Positions 17,305-25,922 are shown, counted from the stretch's first letter. The stretch is 64,000 nucleotides of DNA from JAHEJN01 sp963787285 (GCA_963787285.1 CAWBCM010000001.1:248001-312000); one strand, 5' to 3'. Notes: generated by a model from the letters alone, not told the origin. Numbers and translations: made by a program.

Positions 17305-17929
17305 GCTGGCGTCCGAGCGGCGCGCAGCAGCCGAGGCGGCCCGCGGGTTCATGCCCACCGACGAGGGGATGGCGTTGTACGCCGCTGCCATCAGGGTCGA
17401 GGTCCCGGGACCGTTCCTCGAGGTCGGCAGCTACTGCGGCAAGTCGGCCATCTACCTCGGGTCGGCCGCCGAGCAGCGCGGTTCGGTCCTGTACGCGCTC
17501 GATCATCATCGAGGCAGCGAGGAGAACCAGCCCGGATGGGAATGGCACGAGCCCGATCTCGTCGACCCACGGGTCGGCCGTATCGACACGCTGCCGCACT
17601 TCCGGGCCACCGTTCACGACGCAGGGCTCGAGTCGGTCGTCGTGGCCGTGGTCGGCGACTCGCCGCGGATCGCCGCCAACTGGACGACGGACCTCGCCCT
17701 GTTGTTCATCGACGGCGGCCACGGGCACGAGATCGCCCACGCGGACTACGACGGTTGGGTGCCCAAGCTCGCAGTGGGCGGCACCCTCCTGATCCACGAC
17801 GTGTTCCCCGATCCCGCCGACGGAGGCCGTCCTCCTTTCGAGCTGTTCGTGCGAGCACTCGATTCCGGCCACTTCGTGGAGACCGGAGCCGTTGGCTCGC
17901 TACGCGTGCTCGCGCGCACCGGACGCTAG
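17294..17929 (+). CDS. Class I SAM-dependent methyltransferase (Methyltransf_24-like)
   Basis: The SAM-binding motif FLEVGSYCGKSAIYLGSAA, then LLFIDGGHGHEIAHADYDGW and GGTLLIHDVFPDP mark the Methyltransf_24/CmcI-like group often found with glycan or lipid biosynthesis genes. The start is uncertain. TTG 17294 overlaps the GtrA stop and gives 211 residues including the helix IPELASERRAAAEA that precedes the core in relatives. ATG 17351 would give 192 residues. It shares an operon with gtrA and converges with the toroid-protein gene. Confidence 0.85.
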   Translation: MIPELASERRAAAEAARGFMPTDEGMALYAAAIRVEVPGPFLEVGSYCGKSAIYLGSAAEQRGSVLYALDHHRGSEENQPGWEWHEPDLVDPRVGRIDTLPHFRATVHDAGLESVVVAVVGDSPRIAANWTTDLALLFIDGGHGHEIAHADYDGWVPKLAVGGTLLIHDVFPDPADGGRPPFELFVRALDSGHFVETGAVGSLRVLARTGR

Positions 17930-17946
17930 GCGCCCCGATCCGACGG

Positions 17947-19020
17947 TCAGTGGGTCGGTTCGCCGGCCAGGGCGTCGCTGCCGGGTAGGTCGATGAGCGC
18001 CGGAAGCGCACGCTCGTCCCACAGCAGACCGCTGGCCGGCGTGGTTCCGCTGAGAGCGTCGGCGGTGAGGACGATCGCCGCCGCGGTGTACGACGACCGC
18101 TCACCGGTGGGAAACGTCACTCGCTGCGGGTGCACCATCCCGGTGAAGTAGTCGTCCGTTTCGGTGCGCAGCTTCTGTGACCATGCGTACAGCGCCAGCG
18201 CCTTGTCGCTCTCGCCGACGGCCAGATGGGCCATGGCGCACTCACACGTCTCGGCGGCGGTGACCCAGGGCTTGTCGCTCACGCACCGTACGCCCTCCCC
18301 GTCGATGACGAACTCGTCGAAGCGAGCCGCAAGCCGCGACCGGCTGGCCGCGGCCGAGAGCGCCCCGGACAGCACGGGGTAGTACCAGTCCATGGCCCAG
18401 CGGTCCTTCGGCGCAAACGCTTTGGGGACCTCGCGGATGGCGTGGCCCAACAGTGCGGCGCTGAGCTCCCAGTCGGGCCGGCTCTCGCCGATCTGGCCGG
18501 CCACGGCTATGGCCGACCGGAGGCTGTGGCACATGCTCGACGATCCGGTGAGCAAGGCGAAGGAGAACGGGGTGCCGTCGGCGTGGCGGGCCCAACGGAT
18601 CTCACCTCGGGGTGTCTGGAGGTCGAGCACCCAGTCGATGGCCTTCTCGACGACGGGCCACATCCGTTCGAGGAATCGGTCGTCGCGAGTGATGGTGTGG
18701 TGATGGAGGACGCCGGTGGCAACGTAGGCGACGCAGTTGGCGTCGAGTTTCTCCTGCTCGACCGAGTCGGCCAGGTAGTACTGGTGCCATGCCCCGTCGG
18801 GTCGCTGCTGGTCGTGGAGCCATCGATAGGCCGCCTCGGCCTCGGCCAGCCGACCGACCGTGGTGAGCGCCATGGCGGCCTCGACGTGGTTCCACGGGTC
18901 GGCGTGTCCACCGGGGAACCACGGGATCATGCCCGACGGCAGCTGGAGCTCGACGATCGTGTCGGCGGTGGCCCGGACCTGTCGGGCGGTGATGACTCCG
19001 GTGAGCTCAGGCAGCAACAT
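17947..19020 (-). CDS. Alpha/alpha-toroid protein of the prenyltransferase/glycoside-hydrolase superfamily
   Basis: The 357-residue cytoplasmic protein is built of helical repeats with QW-like segments (IVELQLPSGMIPWFPGG, WLHDQQRPDGAWHQYYLAD, WVLDLQTPRGEIRWARHADG). These mark the six-hairpin or terpenoid-cyclase-like toroid. Such proteins are often labelled prenyltransferase, but no prenyl-transfer residues can be assigned here. It is the last gene of a minus-strand trio with a methyltransferase (14-nt overlap) and a GT4 glycosyltransferase. This trio, as I recall it, is conserved in actinobacteria. Action on a glycan or polyprenyl-glycan is inferred. Confidence 0.72.
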   Translation of the reverse strand: MLLPELTGVITARQVRATADTIVELQLPSGMIPWFPGGHADPWNHVEAAMALTTVGRLAEAEAAYRWLHDQQRPDGAWHQYYLADSVEQEKLDANCVAYVATGVLHHHTITRDDRFLERMWPVVEKAIDWVLDLQTPRGEIRWARHADGTPFSFALLTGSSSMCHSLRSAIAVAGQIGESRPDWELSAALLGHAIREVPKAFAPKDRWAMDWYYPVLSGALSAAASRSRLAARFDEFVIDGEGVRCVSDKPWVTAAETCECAMAHLAVGESDKALALYAWSQKLRTETDDYFTGMVHPQRVTFPTGERSSYTAAAIVLTADALSGTTPASGLLWDERALPALIDLPGSDALAGEPTH

Positions 19021-19759
19021 CGGCCACCTCCGTTGCGACCCGTTCGGGCTTGCGGGCGTACTGCACCAGGCTCTTGCCCAACACGGGATTCAGGAGCCGC
19101 TCGGCGGTCTGGGTGAGCCTCGGCCGTCGCATGATGTCCCACTCGAGCAACTTCGTGTACGGGCGCACCAGCAAGTGCCGGTCGTTCTGCGGGCCCACTG
19201 CGCAACGCAACCACCAGTAGGCGGAGTGCAGGGCGTGGGCGCGATGTGAGGTGAACGGCGTGAGACCGGCGTCGGTCATGATCTCCTGGATGTCGTCGTG
19301 GGCATAGATGCGGACATGGCCACCGACGACCTTGGGCGCGTGGTACTCGTCACTCAGCTTCCAGCAGATCTTCTCGGGCAGCTCGGCCGGCACGGTGACG
19401 GCGATGATCCCGCCGGGTGCGAGGACCCGGGTGAGCTCGGCCATGGCCGCGTGGTCGTCGGCGATGTGTTCCATCACCTCGCTGGCGATGATGCGATCGA
19501 ACTGGGCATCCCGGAAGGGCAGCCGGGTCGCGTCGCCGGCGACGGCCGTGGACAACTGGTCGGCGAGGAGCTCCCCCGCGTCGGCCATGGCCGACGCCGT
19601 GTTCAGCACCGTTCGGAGCTCGGGACGGGCCATGTCACAGGCGACGACGTGGGCCCCCCGCCGCAACGATTCGAAGGCGTGGCGACCGAATCCGCAACCC
19701 AGGTCGAGGACTCGCATTCCCGGACGCAGATCAAGACGTTCGTAGTCGACGGTGAGCAC
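19007..19759 (-). CDS. Class I SAM-dependent methyltransferase
   Basis: The 250-residue protein has motif I VLDLGCGFGRHAFESLRRG near residue 18, motif II FDRIIASEVMEHI and VLAPGGIIAVTVP, a UbiE/Methyltransf_11 layout. A roughly 90-residue C-terminal extension (HRAHALHSAYWWLRCAVG and onward) probably shapes the acceptor site. It lies 3 nt downstream of the GT4 gene and overlaps the toroid gene by 14 nt, so the three are likely one translationally coupled operon modifying a common sugar-bearing product. Confidence 0.9.
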   Translation of the reverse strand: MLTVDYERLDLRPGMRVLDLGCGFGRHAFESLRRGAHVVACDMARPELRTVLNTASAMADAGELLADQLSTAVAGDATRLPFRDAQFDRIIASEVMEHIADDHAAMAELTRVLAPGGIIAVTVPAELPEKICWKLSDEYHAPKVVGGHVRIYAHDDIQEIMTDAGLTPFTSHRAHALHSAYWWLRCAVGPQNDRHLLVRPYTKLLEWDIMRRPRLTQTAERLLNPVLGKSLVQYARKPERVATEVADVAA

Positions 19760-19762
19760 GGT

Positions 19763-21052
19763 TCAGGCCGGGCGGGTTGCAGACGTGGCGGCGTGGAGAT
19801 CGAGCAGGATCCGGTACTGCTCGACCGTGCGCTCCGCGGTGTGGCGCCAGCTCCACTGATCGATGACCCGCTGACGACCGGCGGCGCCGATGCGCGCTCG
19901 CCGCGCCGGGTCGTCGAGTGCCGCGCCGATCATCGTGGCCAGCGCTTCGCTGTCGCCTGGTTCGACGAGCAACGCCGTGTCGTCGTGGTGACCGACGACC
20001 TCGGGCAGCGCACCGCCGGTGGTGGCCACCAGCGGGATGCCCGTGGCCATGGCCTCGATGGCCGGCAGGGAGAAACCCTCGTAGAGCGACGGGACCACGG
20101 CCAGCTCGGACTCGTTGTACAGCTCCACGATCTCCTCGTCGCTCACCCCGCTCACCCAGGTGACGGCATCGGCGAGGCCCAGACGATCGATGGTGGCCTC
20201 AGCCGCGCCGCCTTCCTTCAGGCGGCCGATCACCACGAGGTTCACATCACGTTCGGTGCGGAGCTTGGCCACGGCCTCGAGCAGGTACCGCAGGCCCTTG
20301 AGCGCGACGTCGGCCGATGCGGTCGTGAGGATTTGACCGGGCTTGCGGGCAACGGTCGGGTCGGGGCGGAACAGATCGGGATCGACGCCGACCGGCACGA
20401 CTGCCATTCGGTCGAGGGGCACCCGGTGGTCGTTGTGGATGTCGGCGAGGGAGTTCTCGCTCACCGTGATCACCCGTTGCATGCGGGTGGCGACTCGCGT
20501 CTGCATCTTGGTGAAGGCGTACCAACGACGCTTGCCCCACTTCTCCATCCGGGTGCGGGCGTGCTCGATCTCGAGGCGACGGTCGACGGTTATCGGGTGA
20601 TGAATGGTGCCCATCACCGGCAGGCCGAGTCGCTGGATCCCGAGGATGCCGTAGCCGAGGGTCTGGTTGTCCTGCACGAGGTCGAAGTCGGCGGCGCGTG
20701 CCTTCAGCGCCTGATAAGCGCGGATGCTGAAGGCCAGCGGCTCGGAGAACGTGCCCAGGCTGAACTGCGACGTCTCCACGAAGTCGGCGAAGCTCTTGAT
20801 CTCCCAGAACGCAGGGGTACGCCCCGGGAAGTGGTCGTTGAAGATGTCGAGACTCTCCAGCCGGTGCAGCGGCACGGCATCGTCGACGATGGGGTAGGGC
20901 TGACCGCTGAACACCTCGACGTGGTGACCCAGGTCGACGAGCGCCTTCGACAGATGGCGAACGTACACTCCCTGCCCGCCACAATGCGGTTTGCCTCGAT
21001 ACGACAGCAACGCAATGCGCAGTGATTCGGGGGAGTGGGGGGAAATCACCAC
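19763..21052 (-). CDS. GT4-family glycosyltransferase
   Basis: The 429-residue GT-B enzyme has an N-terminal acceptor domain starting ALLSYRGKPHCGGQGVYV and a C-terminal donor domain with VPVGVDPDLF, SLYEGFSLPAIEAMA (the E-x7-E retaining motif) and ATTGGALPEVVG. It transfers a sugar from a nucleotide donor, probably at the membrane, in building a polysaccharide or glycolipid. GTG 21052 is used; a second GTG follows at 21049. It is first in the GT4-methyltransferase-toroid operon. Confidence 0.93.
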   Translation of the reverse strand: MVISPHSPESLRIALLSYRGKPHCGGQGVYVRHLSKALVDLGHHVEVFSGQPYPIVDDAVPLHRLESLDIFNDHFPGRTPAFWEIKSFADFVETSQFSLGTFSEPLAFSIRAYQALKARAADFDLVQDNQTLGYGILGIQRLGLPVMGTIHHPITVDRRLEIEHARTRMEKWGKRRWYAFTKMQTRVATRMQRVITVSENSLADIHNDHRVPLDRMAVVPVGVDPDLFRPDPTVARKPGQILTTASADVALKGLRYLLEAVAKLRTERDVNLVVIGRLKEGGAAEATIDRLGLADAVTWVSGVSDEEIVELYNESELAVVPSLYEGFSLPAIEAMATGIPLVATTGGALPEVVGHHDDTALLVEPGDSEALATMIGAALDDPARRARIGAAGRQRVIDQWSWRHTAERTVEQYRILLDLHAATSATRPA

Positions 21053-21168
21053 AACAGGCTCCAGTAATTCTCGTTATCCGTCAACCGGATCACTTGACGC
21101 TAGAAGGCTTGGCGGTCAATCCCTCACGAGGGGACGCCGGCGACGGAGCCAGGGCTACGGTTGCCGCC

Positions 21169-21606
21169 GTGCGTGCCCTGCTGCAGCGAGTGTCCGAGGC
21201 GTCGGTGACCGTCGACGGTGAGACCGTCGGGGCCATCGGTGCCGGGTTGTGTGTGTTCGTCGGTGTGACCCACGACGACGACGTCGCCGCGGCCGACAAA
21301 CTGGCCGACAAGATCTGGAACCTGCGAGTGTTCGACGATGCCGAAGGAGTGATGAACCTGCCGGTCGGCGAGGTCGGGGGCGCCGTGCTGGTGATCAGCC
21401 AGTTCACGCTCTACGGCGACACCCACAAGGGCAGGCGACCGTCATATGTCGGCGCGGCACGACCCGAGCAGGCCGAGCCCCTGGTGGCGGCAGTCGTGCA
21501 GCGGCTGCATGGACTCGGAGCATCCGTGGCCACTGGTCGATTCCGTGCGGAGATGGCCGTGGCGCTGGTGAACGACGGTCCGGTGACGCTCAGCCTCGAG
21601 GTGTGA
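21169..21606 (+). CDS. dtd: D-aminoacyl-tRNA deacylase
   Basis: The 145-residue protein has both DTD signatures: SQFTLYGDTHKGRRPSY near residue 78 and NDGPVTLSLEV at the C-terminus (the cross-subunit Gly-Pro motif). It hydrolyses D-amino acids, and mischarged glycine, from tRNA. GTG 21169 is preceded by a TACGGT -10 box ending 7 nt upstream, so it is probably leaderless. Its last 17 nt overlap the convergent lnt gene. Confidence 0.96.
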   Translation: MRALLQRVSEASVTVDGETVGAIGAGLCVFVGVTHDDDVAAADKLADKIWNLRVFDDAEGVMNLPVGEVGGAVLVISQFTLYGDTHKGRRPSYVGAARPEQAEPLVAAVVQRLHGLGASVATGRFRAEMAVALVNDGPVTLSLEV

Positions 21607-23044
21607 TGTGGCTCTGGCGTCGACGGAGGCCCTCGCCGATCGCGGTCAGGGCCACCGCAGTACCAAGCATCGGCCAGGGACCGACAGCCACCGCCAGCGT
21701 CTTGCCTTCGCGTAGCTCGACGGTTCCCTGGACCACGGCCCGCTCCGAAACGGCGGTGCGGTCGAGCACGTCGCCCTGGGGCGTGATGATGGCGGTGAAC
21801 CCTGTCGGCGACACCTGGAGCACGTAGCGGTCGGTCTCCAGGGCCCGCAACCGCGACGAGGCCACCTGCTGGGTCTGCACGATGGTGAGCCAGTACGACG
21901 AGCCGTTGGTCGGATTCACCAGGATCTGGGCGCCATCGTCGACGGCAGTGATCGCTCGACGATCGAAGAAGATCTCCCACGACACCGCAACACCGAGATC
22001 GCCCACCGGCGTCGTCAGCACCGCATCGGTTCGCCCCTCGGCGGCGTCGCGACGCGGGAGGTAGTCGGGCGCCAGCGGCTCGATGAGCGAACGGAAGGGA
22101 ACGAACTCGCCAAAGGGCACCCGGATCCGTTTTTCGTAGCGGTCGAGCGATTCGCCCTCCGGGGAGATCGCAACCTGCGAGTTGACGAACGCCGTGTCGG
22201 AGATGTCCTCGGTGACACCGACGAGCAGCACCGCGTCGAGGCGACCGGCCAGATCGGTGAGTACCGGCCATTTGGCGGTGTTCTCCAGCAGATCCGGCGT
22301 GTCGATGGCGTTCTCGGGCCAGATCACCAGATCGACCGGCAGCTCCACGAGCTCGGATGCCTCGAGATGGCGTTCGAAGACCTCGTCGGGATCGGTGTCG
22401 ATGGCGCGCGTGCCCTGTTCGCCGCCCCCTTGCACCAATGCGACATCGACGGTGTCGACGACCTCGGCCCGCGGTGCGATCGCCGCCAAGGCCAGAGAGA
22501 TCAGGACGGCACCGACCGCCACGCCGGCGGGCGCGGGCTGTCGCTGCGCCAGTCCGGAGAGACCCATGGCGACGGTCATGGTGAGGGCGACGAGCAGCAG
22601 CGGGCCGAACACGCGAACCGTCGGAGCGAGGGGCCCGCCGACCTGGCTCATCGCGAGCGTGGCAAGGGGGACACCACCGAAGGGCACCGACCATCGCCCG
22701 AACTCCCACAGGACTACCACCCCCACCAGCGAGACCTGCCGCCCCGGACCGTGCGGCACCAGCGCGATCATCGCCCCGAGCGCGGCCGCTATCAGCGGCC
22801 CGACCACCAGGTAGCCGGGGGGAGTGAGAGCCCACATCCAGAGGGTGGCCGGCATCAGCCACGCGAGCGCGAAGAGCGAGGCCCGTCGGAAGCGGTGCCG
22901 GCGACCGGGCACCGCGACGACGTGATCGAGCACGGCCAGCCCGACGAAGGCGAGGGGCCACCACCCCCACGGCGGCATCGAGAGCGCGACCAACCCGCCA
23001 CCCACCACGCACTGTGCCGCGACGGCGAAGCGACGGGCCGTCAT
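21590..23044 (-). CDS. lnt: Apolipoprotein N-acyltransferase-like protein with Ser at the nucleophile position
   Basis: The 484-residue protein has about six N-terminal membrane helices and a C-terminal nitrilase domain, as in Lnt, which adds the third acyl chain to lipoproteins. Catalytic Glu244 (WPENAID) and Lys305 (YEKRIRVPFGEFVP) are present. At the usual Cys position the codon at 21980-21982 is TCG: VAVSWEIFF has Ser355, where E. coli has Cys387. A serine could weaken or change acyl transfer. The gene follows the small UGA-containing gene by 21 nt in the hemE-hemG operon. Confidence 0.88.
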   Translation of the reverse strand: MTARRFAVAAQCVVGGGLVALSMPPWGWWPLAFVGLAVLDHVVAVPGRRHRFRRASLFALAWLMPATLWMWALTPPGYLVVGPLIAAALGAMIALVPHGPGRQVSLVGVVVLWEFGRWSVPFGGVPLATLAMSQVGGPLAPTVRVFGPLLLVALTMTVAMGLSGLAQRQPAPAGVAVGAVLISLALAAIAPRAEVVDTVDVALVQGGGEQGTRAIDTDPDEVFERHLEASELVELPVDLVIWPENAIDTPDLLENTAKWPVLTDLAGRLDAVLLVGVTEDISDTAFVNSQVAISPEGESLDRYEKRIRVPFGEFVPFRSLIEPLAPDYLPRRDAAEGRTDAVLTTPVGDLGVAVSWEIFFDRRAITAVDDGAQILVNPTNGSSYWLTIVQTQQVASSRLRALETDRYVLQVSPTGFTAIITPQGDVLDRTAVSERAVVQGTVELREGKTLAVAVGPWPMLGTAVALTAIGEGLRRRQSHITPRG

Positions 23045-23065
23045 CGGTGATGCCCGGCCGGAGGG

Positions 23066-23341
23066 CTACTCGGACAGCTCGATCGTGAGCTTGCGGCCCA
23101 ACAGGCCGCCGGTGTCGACGGTGATGGCCGACGCCATGCCCGGAAGCTCCTTGGCCACCAGGATGCGGAGATCGTCGATGCGAACCCGGCGGTACGGGGC
23201 AAGATTCTTGTGCTTGACGTTGGTGTCGACCGACACCTCGGCAACCTTGCCTCAACCGGTGGGGCGAATGAAGTCGATGGCCATGGTGCCCCCCCGACGT
23301 CGCAGGATCTGAGCGGCTCGAGGGGTGATGTCGACGTCCAT
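23066..23341 (-). CDS. Candidate selenoprotein: small HesB/IscA-like protein with in-frame UGA
   Basis: From ATG 23341 the frame runs 91 codons to TAG 23066, interrupted only by TGA at 23252-23254 (codon 30). Both sides read as one protein: ITPRAAQIL and MAIDFIRPTG, then U, then GKVAEVSVDTNV, RILVAKELPGMAS and GGLLGRKLTIEL. The layout resembles a short A-type (HesB/IscA) domain. The UGA sits where A-type proteins have their first Cys (GCSG), and the C-terminal CxC is absent. GGAGAG lies 6 nt before the ATG. A SECIS-like hairpin follows the UGA at 23222-23237. The gene is third in the hemE-hemG-X-lnt operon. If UGA is not recoded, it is a nonsense-disrupted pseudogene. Confidence 0.6.
23222..23237 (-). 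promoter_or_regulatory. Possible bacterial SECIS hairpin downstream of the in-frame UGA
   Basis: On the minus strand GGTGTC-GGTC-GACACC forms a perfect 6-bp stem with a GGUC loop. The loop begins 21 nt after the UGA. Bacterial SECIS models require a short stem with G at the loop start at about this distance, and E. coli fdhF uses a GGUC-containing loop. Caution: GTCGAC is very common in this sequence, so the hairpin could be chance. A competing GGCA/TGCC mini-hairpin lies between it and the UGA. Confidence 0.5.
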
Positions 23342-23419
23342 GGGGAGCTCTCCGATTCGTGACAGACGCACGGACAACCCTGATGGTCCCGTGTCGATTC
23401 CACCAAAGAGAACAGCATG

Positions 23420-24772
23420 TCAGAGCATCGCGGCGACGCGACGAGCCGCGCTGTCGGCACCATGGATGCAGGTGGGGATCCCGATGCCCGATGTTGCGGC
23501 GCCGGCAACGGCGATGCGGGTGCCGGCCAGTTCGGCGGTGGCGGCGGCCAGCCGATCGAGATGACCGGGGCGGTAACGGGGAAAGGATTTCGGCCAACGG
23601 GAGATGCGAACCTCCACGGGCGAGCTCGTGATGTGCATCATCGCCCGAAGATCGGCGACGACGGTGTCCCGGATGGTCTGGTCATCGGCCCGAACGATGC
23701 GGTCATCGTCGGCTCGTCCGACCGCCGCCCGCATCACGACGGGGCCATCGGCCAGATGCGGCCACTTCACCGAGGTCCACGAGCATGCCGTGACGGTGTA
23801 GCCGGCCGCGGCGGGCACGAGGAAGCCCGATCGATCCAGCGGTACGCCGATTGCGTCGGCCTCGAAGGCCAGGGTGACGAACGCGACCGAGACCGGATCG
23901 AGCGCAAAGGCTGCGGCGGCGGGCGACGTGCCGAGCAGGCGGGCGGTGACCGGTGCCGGCGTGGTGAGGATCACCGCGTCGTACACCCCTGTGTCACCGG
24001 CGATGTCCATCTCGACCTCACCGCTTCGCAGGGTCAGGCGCTCGGCGGGTGACGCAAGGTGGATCCGTGAGCCGAGGCGACGGGCCAAGGCATCGGTCAG
24101 CTGCTGCATCCCACCGCTGGGCGTGGCGAAGATCGGCGTGGAGGCCGCCTCGGGCCGATCCGCTGCCGCTTCGGCCAGGGCCCGGGTGAAGCTGGGTGCC
24201 CGGGCCGCTACGGCGAACTGCGGTGTGACGGTGGCCAGGCTCAGCTGGTCGACCGGAGCCGCGTAGACGCCGTGCAACAACGGCTCGATGACCTGCTCGG
24301 TGAGCTCATCGCCCAATCGGGTGCGCAACAACACGCCGAGCGAGTCCGCGGGATCGACGACCGGCGAGCGTTCCTCGGCGTCGGCGATCAGCGCAGCCAC
24401 GGCGTCGTCGCCGACGAGGGGTGACCGGGCGAGAACGGCCGGGTCGACCGGCACCCCCATCACGTGGGGGGCGGGAAGGTCGTGGATGGTGCCCGATGCG
24501 TAGATCCCCGCCGCGAGCCCCGACGGGTGGACGAGCTGATCGGCGATGCCCAGCTCGGCACACAGCTCCAGGGCCCACGGCACTCGCGTCGAAAACGCGT
24601 CGGCGGCCTCGTCGATCGGCCGGCCGGCAAAGGTCGACGTCTTGATGTTGCCTCCGACGCGATCGGACGCTTCATGGACCTCGACGTCGATCCCGGGTTC
24701 GAGGCTCATCAGGCGATGGGCCGCCGCGAGACCGGCAATGCCGCCACCGATGACGGCCACTCGTCGGGTCAC
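23420..24772 (-). CDS. hemG: Protoporphyrinogen/coproporphyrinogen oxidase (HemY/HemG type)
   Basis: The 450-residue FAD protein begins TRRVAVIGGGIAGLAAAHRL (dinucleotide-binding fold), with EASDRVGGNIKT near residue 35. It ends with the second FAD segment TRIAVAGAATSGIGIPTCIHGADSAA. It oxidises porphyrinogen to porphyrin with oxygen. As HemQ is also encoded, the physiological substrate is probably coproporphyrinogen III (CgoX). GTG 24772 overlaps the hemE stop by 4 nt, so the two are coupled. Confidence 0.94.
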   Translation of the reverse strand: MTRRVAVIGGGIAGLAAAHRLMSLEPGIDVEVHEASDRVGGNIKTSTFAGRPIDEAADAFSTRVPWALELCAELGIADQLVHPSGLAAGIYASGTIHDLPAPHVMGVPVDPAVLARSPLVGDDAVAALIADAEERSPVVDPADSLGVLLRTRLGDELTEQVIEPLLHGVYAAPVDQLSLATVTPQFAVAARAPSFTRALAEAAADRPEAASTPIFATPSGGMQQLTDALARRLGSRIHLASPAERLTLRSGEVEMDIAGDTGVYDAVILTTPAPVTARLLGTSPAAAAFALDPVSVAFVTLAFEADAIGVPLDRSGFLVPAAAGYTVTACSWTSVKWPHLADGPVVMRAAVGRADDDRIVRADDQTIRDTVVADLRAMMHITSSPVEVRISRWPKSFPRYRPGHLDRLAAATAELAGTRIAVAGAATSGIGIPTCIHGADSAARRVAAML

Positions 24773-25827
24773 GATGCGACGGTGTCCGTTGGCCAGGTGT
24801 GAACGAGCTCGACGAGGCGCTCGAGCACCTCCGGGTCGGAATCGGGCAGGACACCGTGCCCCAGGTTGAAGATGTGGCCGGGCCGCCCGGCGTTGCGGAT
24901 CAAGATGTCGGTTGCCTCGGTCTCGACAGCGTCCCACCCGGCGAGAACGACGGCCGGATCGAGGTTGCCCTGCACGGCGTAGGTGGCGCCGAGTCGGTCG
25001 CGGGCGACGTCGAGGGGTACCCGCCAGTCGACACCCATCACGTCGGCGCCGGCCGAGCCCATCAGCGTGAGCAGCTCACCGGTGCCGACCCCGAAGTGGA
25101 TACGGGGCACCCCGAGCGACCCGACCGCCTCCAGCACCTTGGTCGATGCCGGCAGGACGTGGCGCTCGTACATCGCCGGAGTGAGGCTGCCCGCCCAGCT
25201 GTCGAAGAGCTGGATCGCCCGGGCGCCGGCCGCGACCTGCGAGGTCAACGACGTGATGGCGAGATCGGCGAGCCGGTCGCAGAGATCGGCCCACAGGCGG
25301 GGGTCGCTCAACATCAGCGACTTGGTGAGGCCCTGGTTCTTCGACGGGCCACCTTCCACGAGATAGCTGGCGACCGTGAAGGGCGCACCGGCGAAGCCGA
25401 TCAGCGGCACGGTCAGCTCGGCGGCCAGATTGCGCACGGTCTCGAGTACGTAGGGGGTGTCGGTCTCGGGGTCGAGGTCTCGGAGCCGCCCGAGATCGTC
25501 ACGGCTCCGGAACGGGGTGGCAACGACCGGACCGACGCCCGGTTCGACGGTGACACCGAAGCCGATGGCGTGCACCGGCGTGACGATGTCGGAGTAGAGG
25601 ATCGCGGCGTCGACTCCGTACCGACGGACGGGCTGCAGGGTGATCTCGGTGGCACGATCCGGGTCGGCGATGGCGTCGACGATCGATCCCTCACCCCGGA
25701 CCGCCTTGTACTCGGGCAGCGAGCGCCCTGCCTGACGCATGAACCAAACGGGGGTGGCGTCGGTGGGCTCGCCCCGACAGGCCCGCAGGAATCGGCTGTC
25801 GTGCGGGGACGGCATAGGGGAGGTCAC
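24769..25827 (-). CDS. hemE: Uroporphyrinogen decarboxylase
   Basis: The 352-residue protein has the HemE signatures RACRGEPTDATPVWFMRQAGRSLPEYK, ILYSDIVTP (catalytic Asp), GFAGAPFTVASYLVEGG and FNLGHGVLPD. It decarboxylates uroporphyrinogen III to coproporphyrinogen III. GTG 25827 is preceded by TACCGT ending 8 nt upstream, compatible with a leaderless message; ATG 25815 is the alternative. It is the first gene of the operon hemE-hemG-(UGA gene)-lnt. Confidence 0.96.
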   Translation of the reverse strand: MTSPMPSPHDSRFLRACRGEPTDATPVWFMRQAGRSLPEYKAVRGEGSIVDAIADPDRATEITLQPVRRYGVDAAILYSDIVTPVHAIGFGVTVEPGVGPVVATPFRSRDDLGRLRDLDPETDTPYVLETVRNLAAELTVPLIGFAGAPFTVASYLVEGGPSKNQGLTKSLMLSDPRLWADLCDRLADLAITSLTSQVAAGARAIQLFDSWAGSLTPAMYERHVLPASTKVLEAVGSLGVPRIHFGVGTGELLTLMGSAGADVMGVDWRVPLDVARDRLGATYAVQGNLDPAVVLAGWDAVETEATDILIRNAGRPGHIFNLGHGVLPDSDPEVLERLVELVHTWPTDTVAS

Positions 25828-25922
25828 GAACGAAAACGGTACCGGTGTGGCCCTTGGGAGCGGAGCCGATAGCGTGAAAGGCTACCAAAAAGCCGCCATC
25901 CTCTCCCCCCGAGCGAGTCGCC

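Noticed and set aside
23085..23631. Several plus- and minus-strand open frames over the UGA gene and hemG end
   Set aside because: Compositionally they are shadows (Arg/Ser/Pro-rich); only the minus-strand frame with the in-frame UGA has protein-like sequence on both sides.
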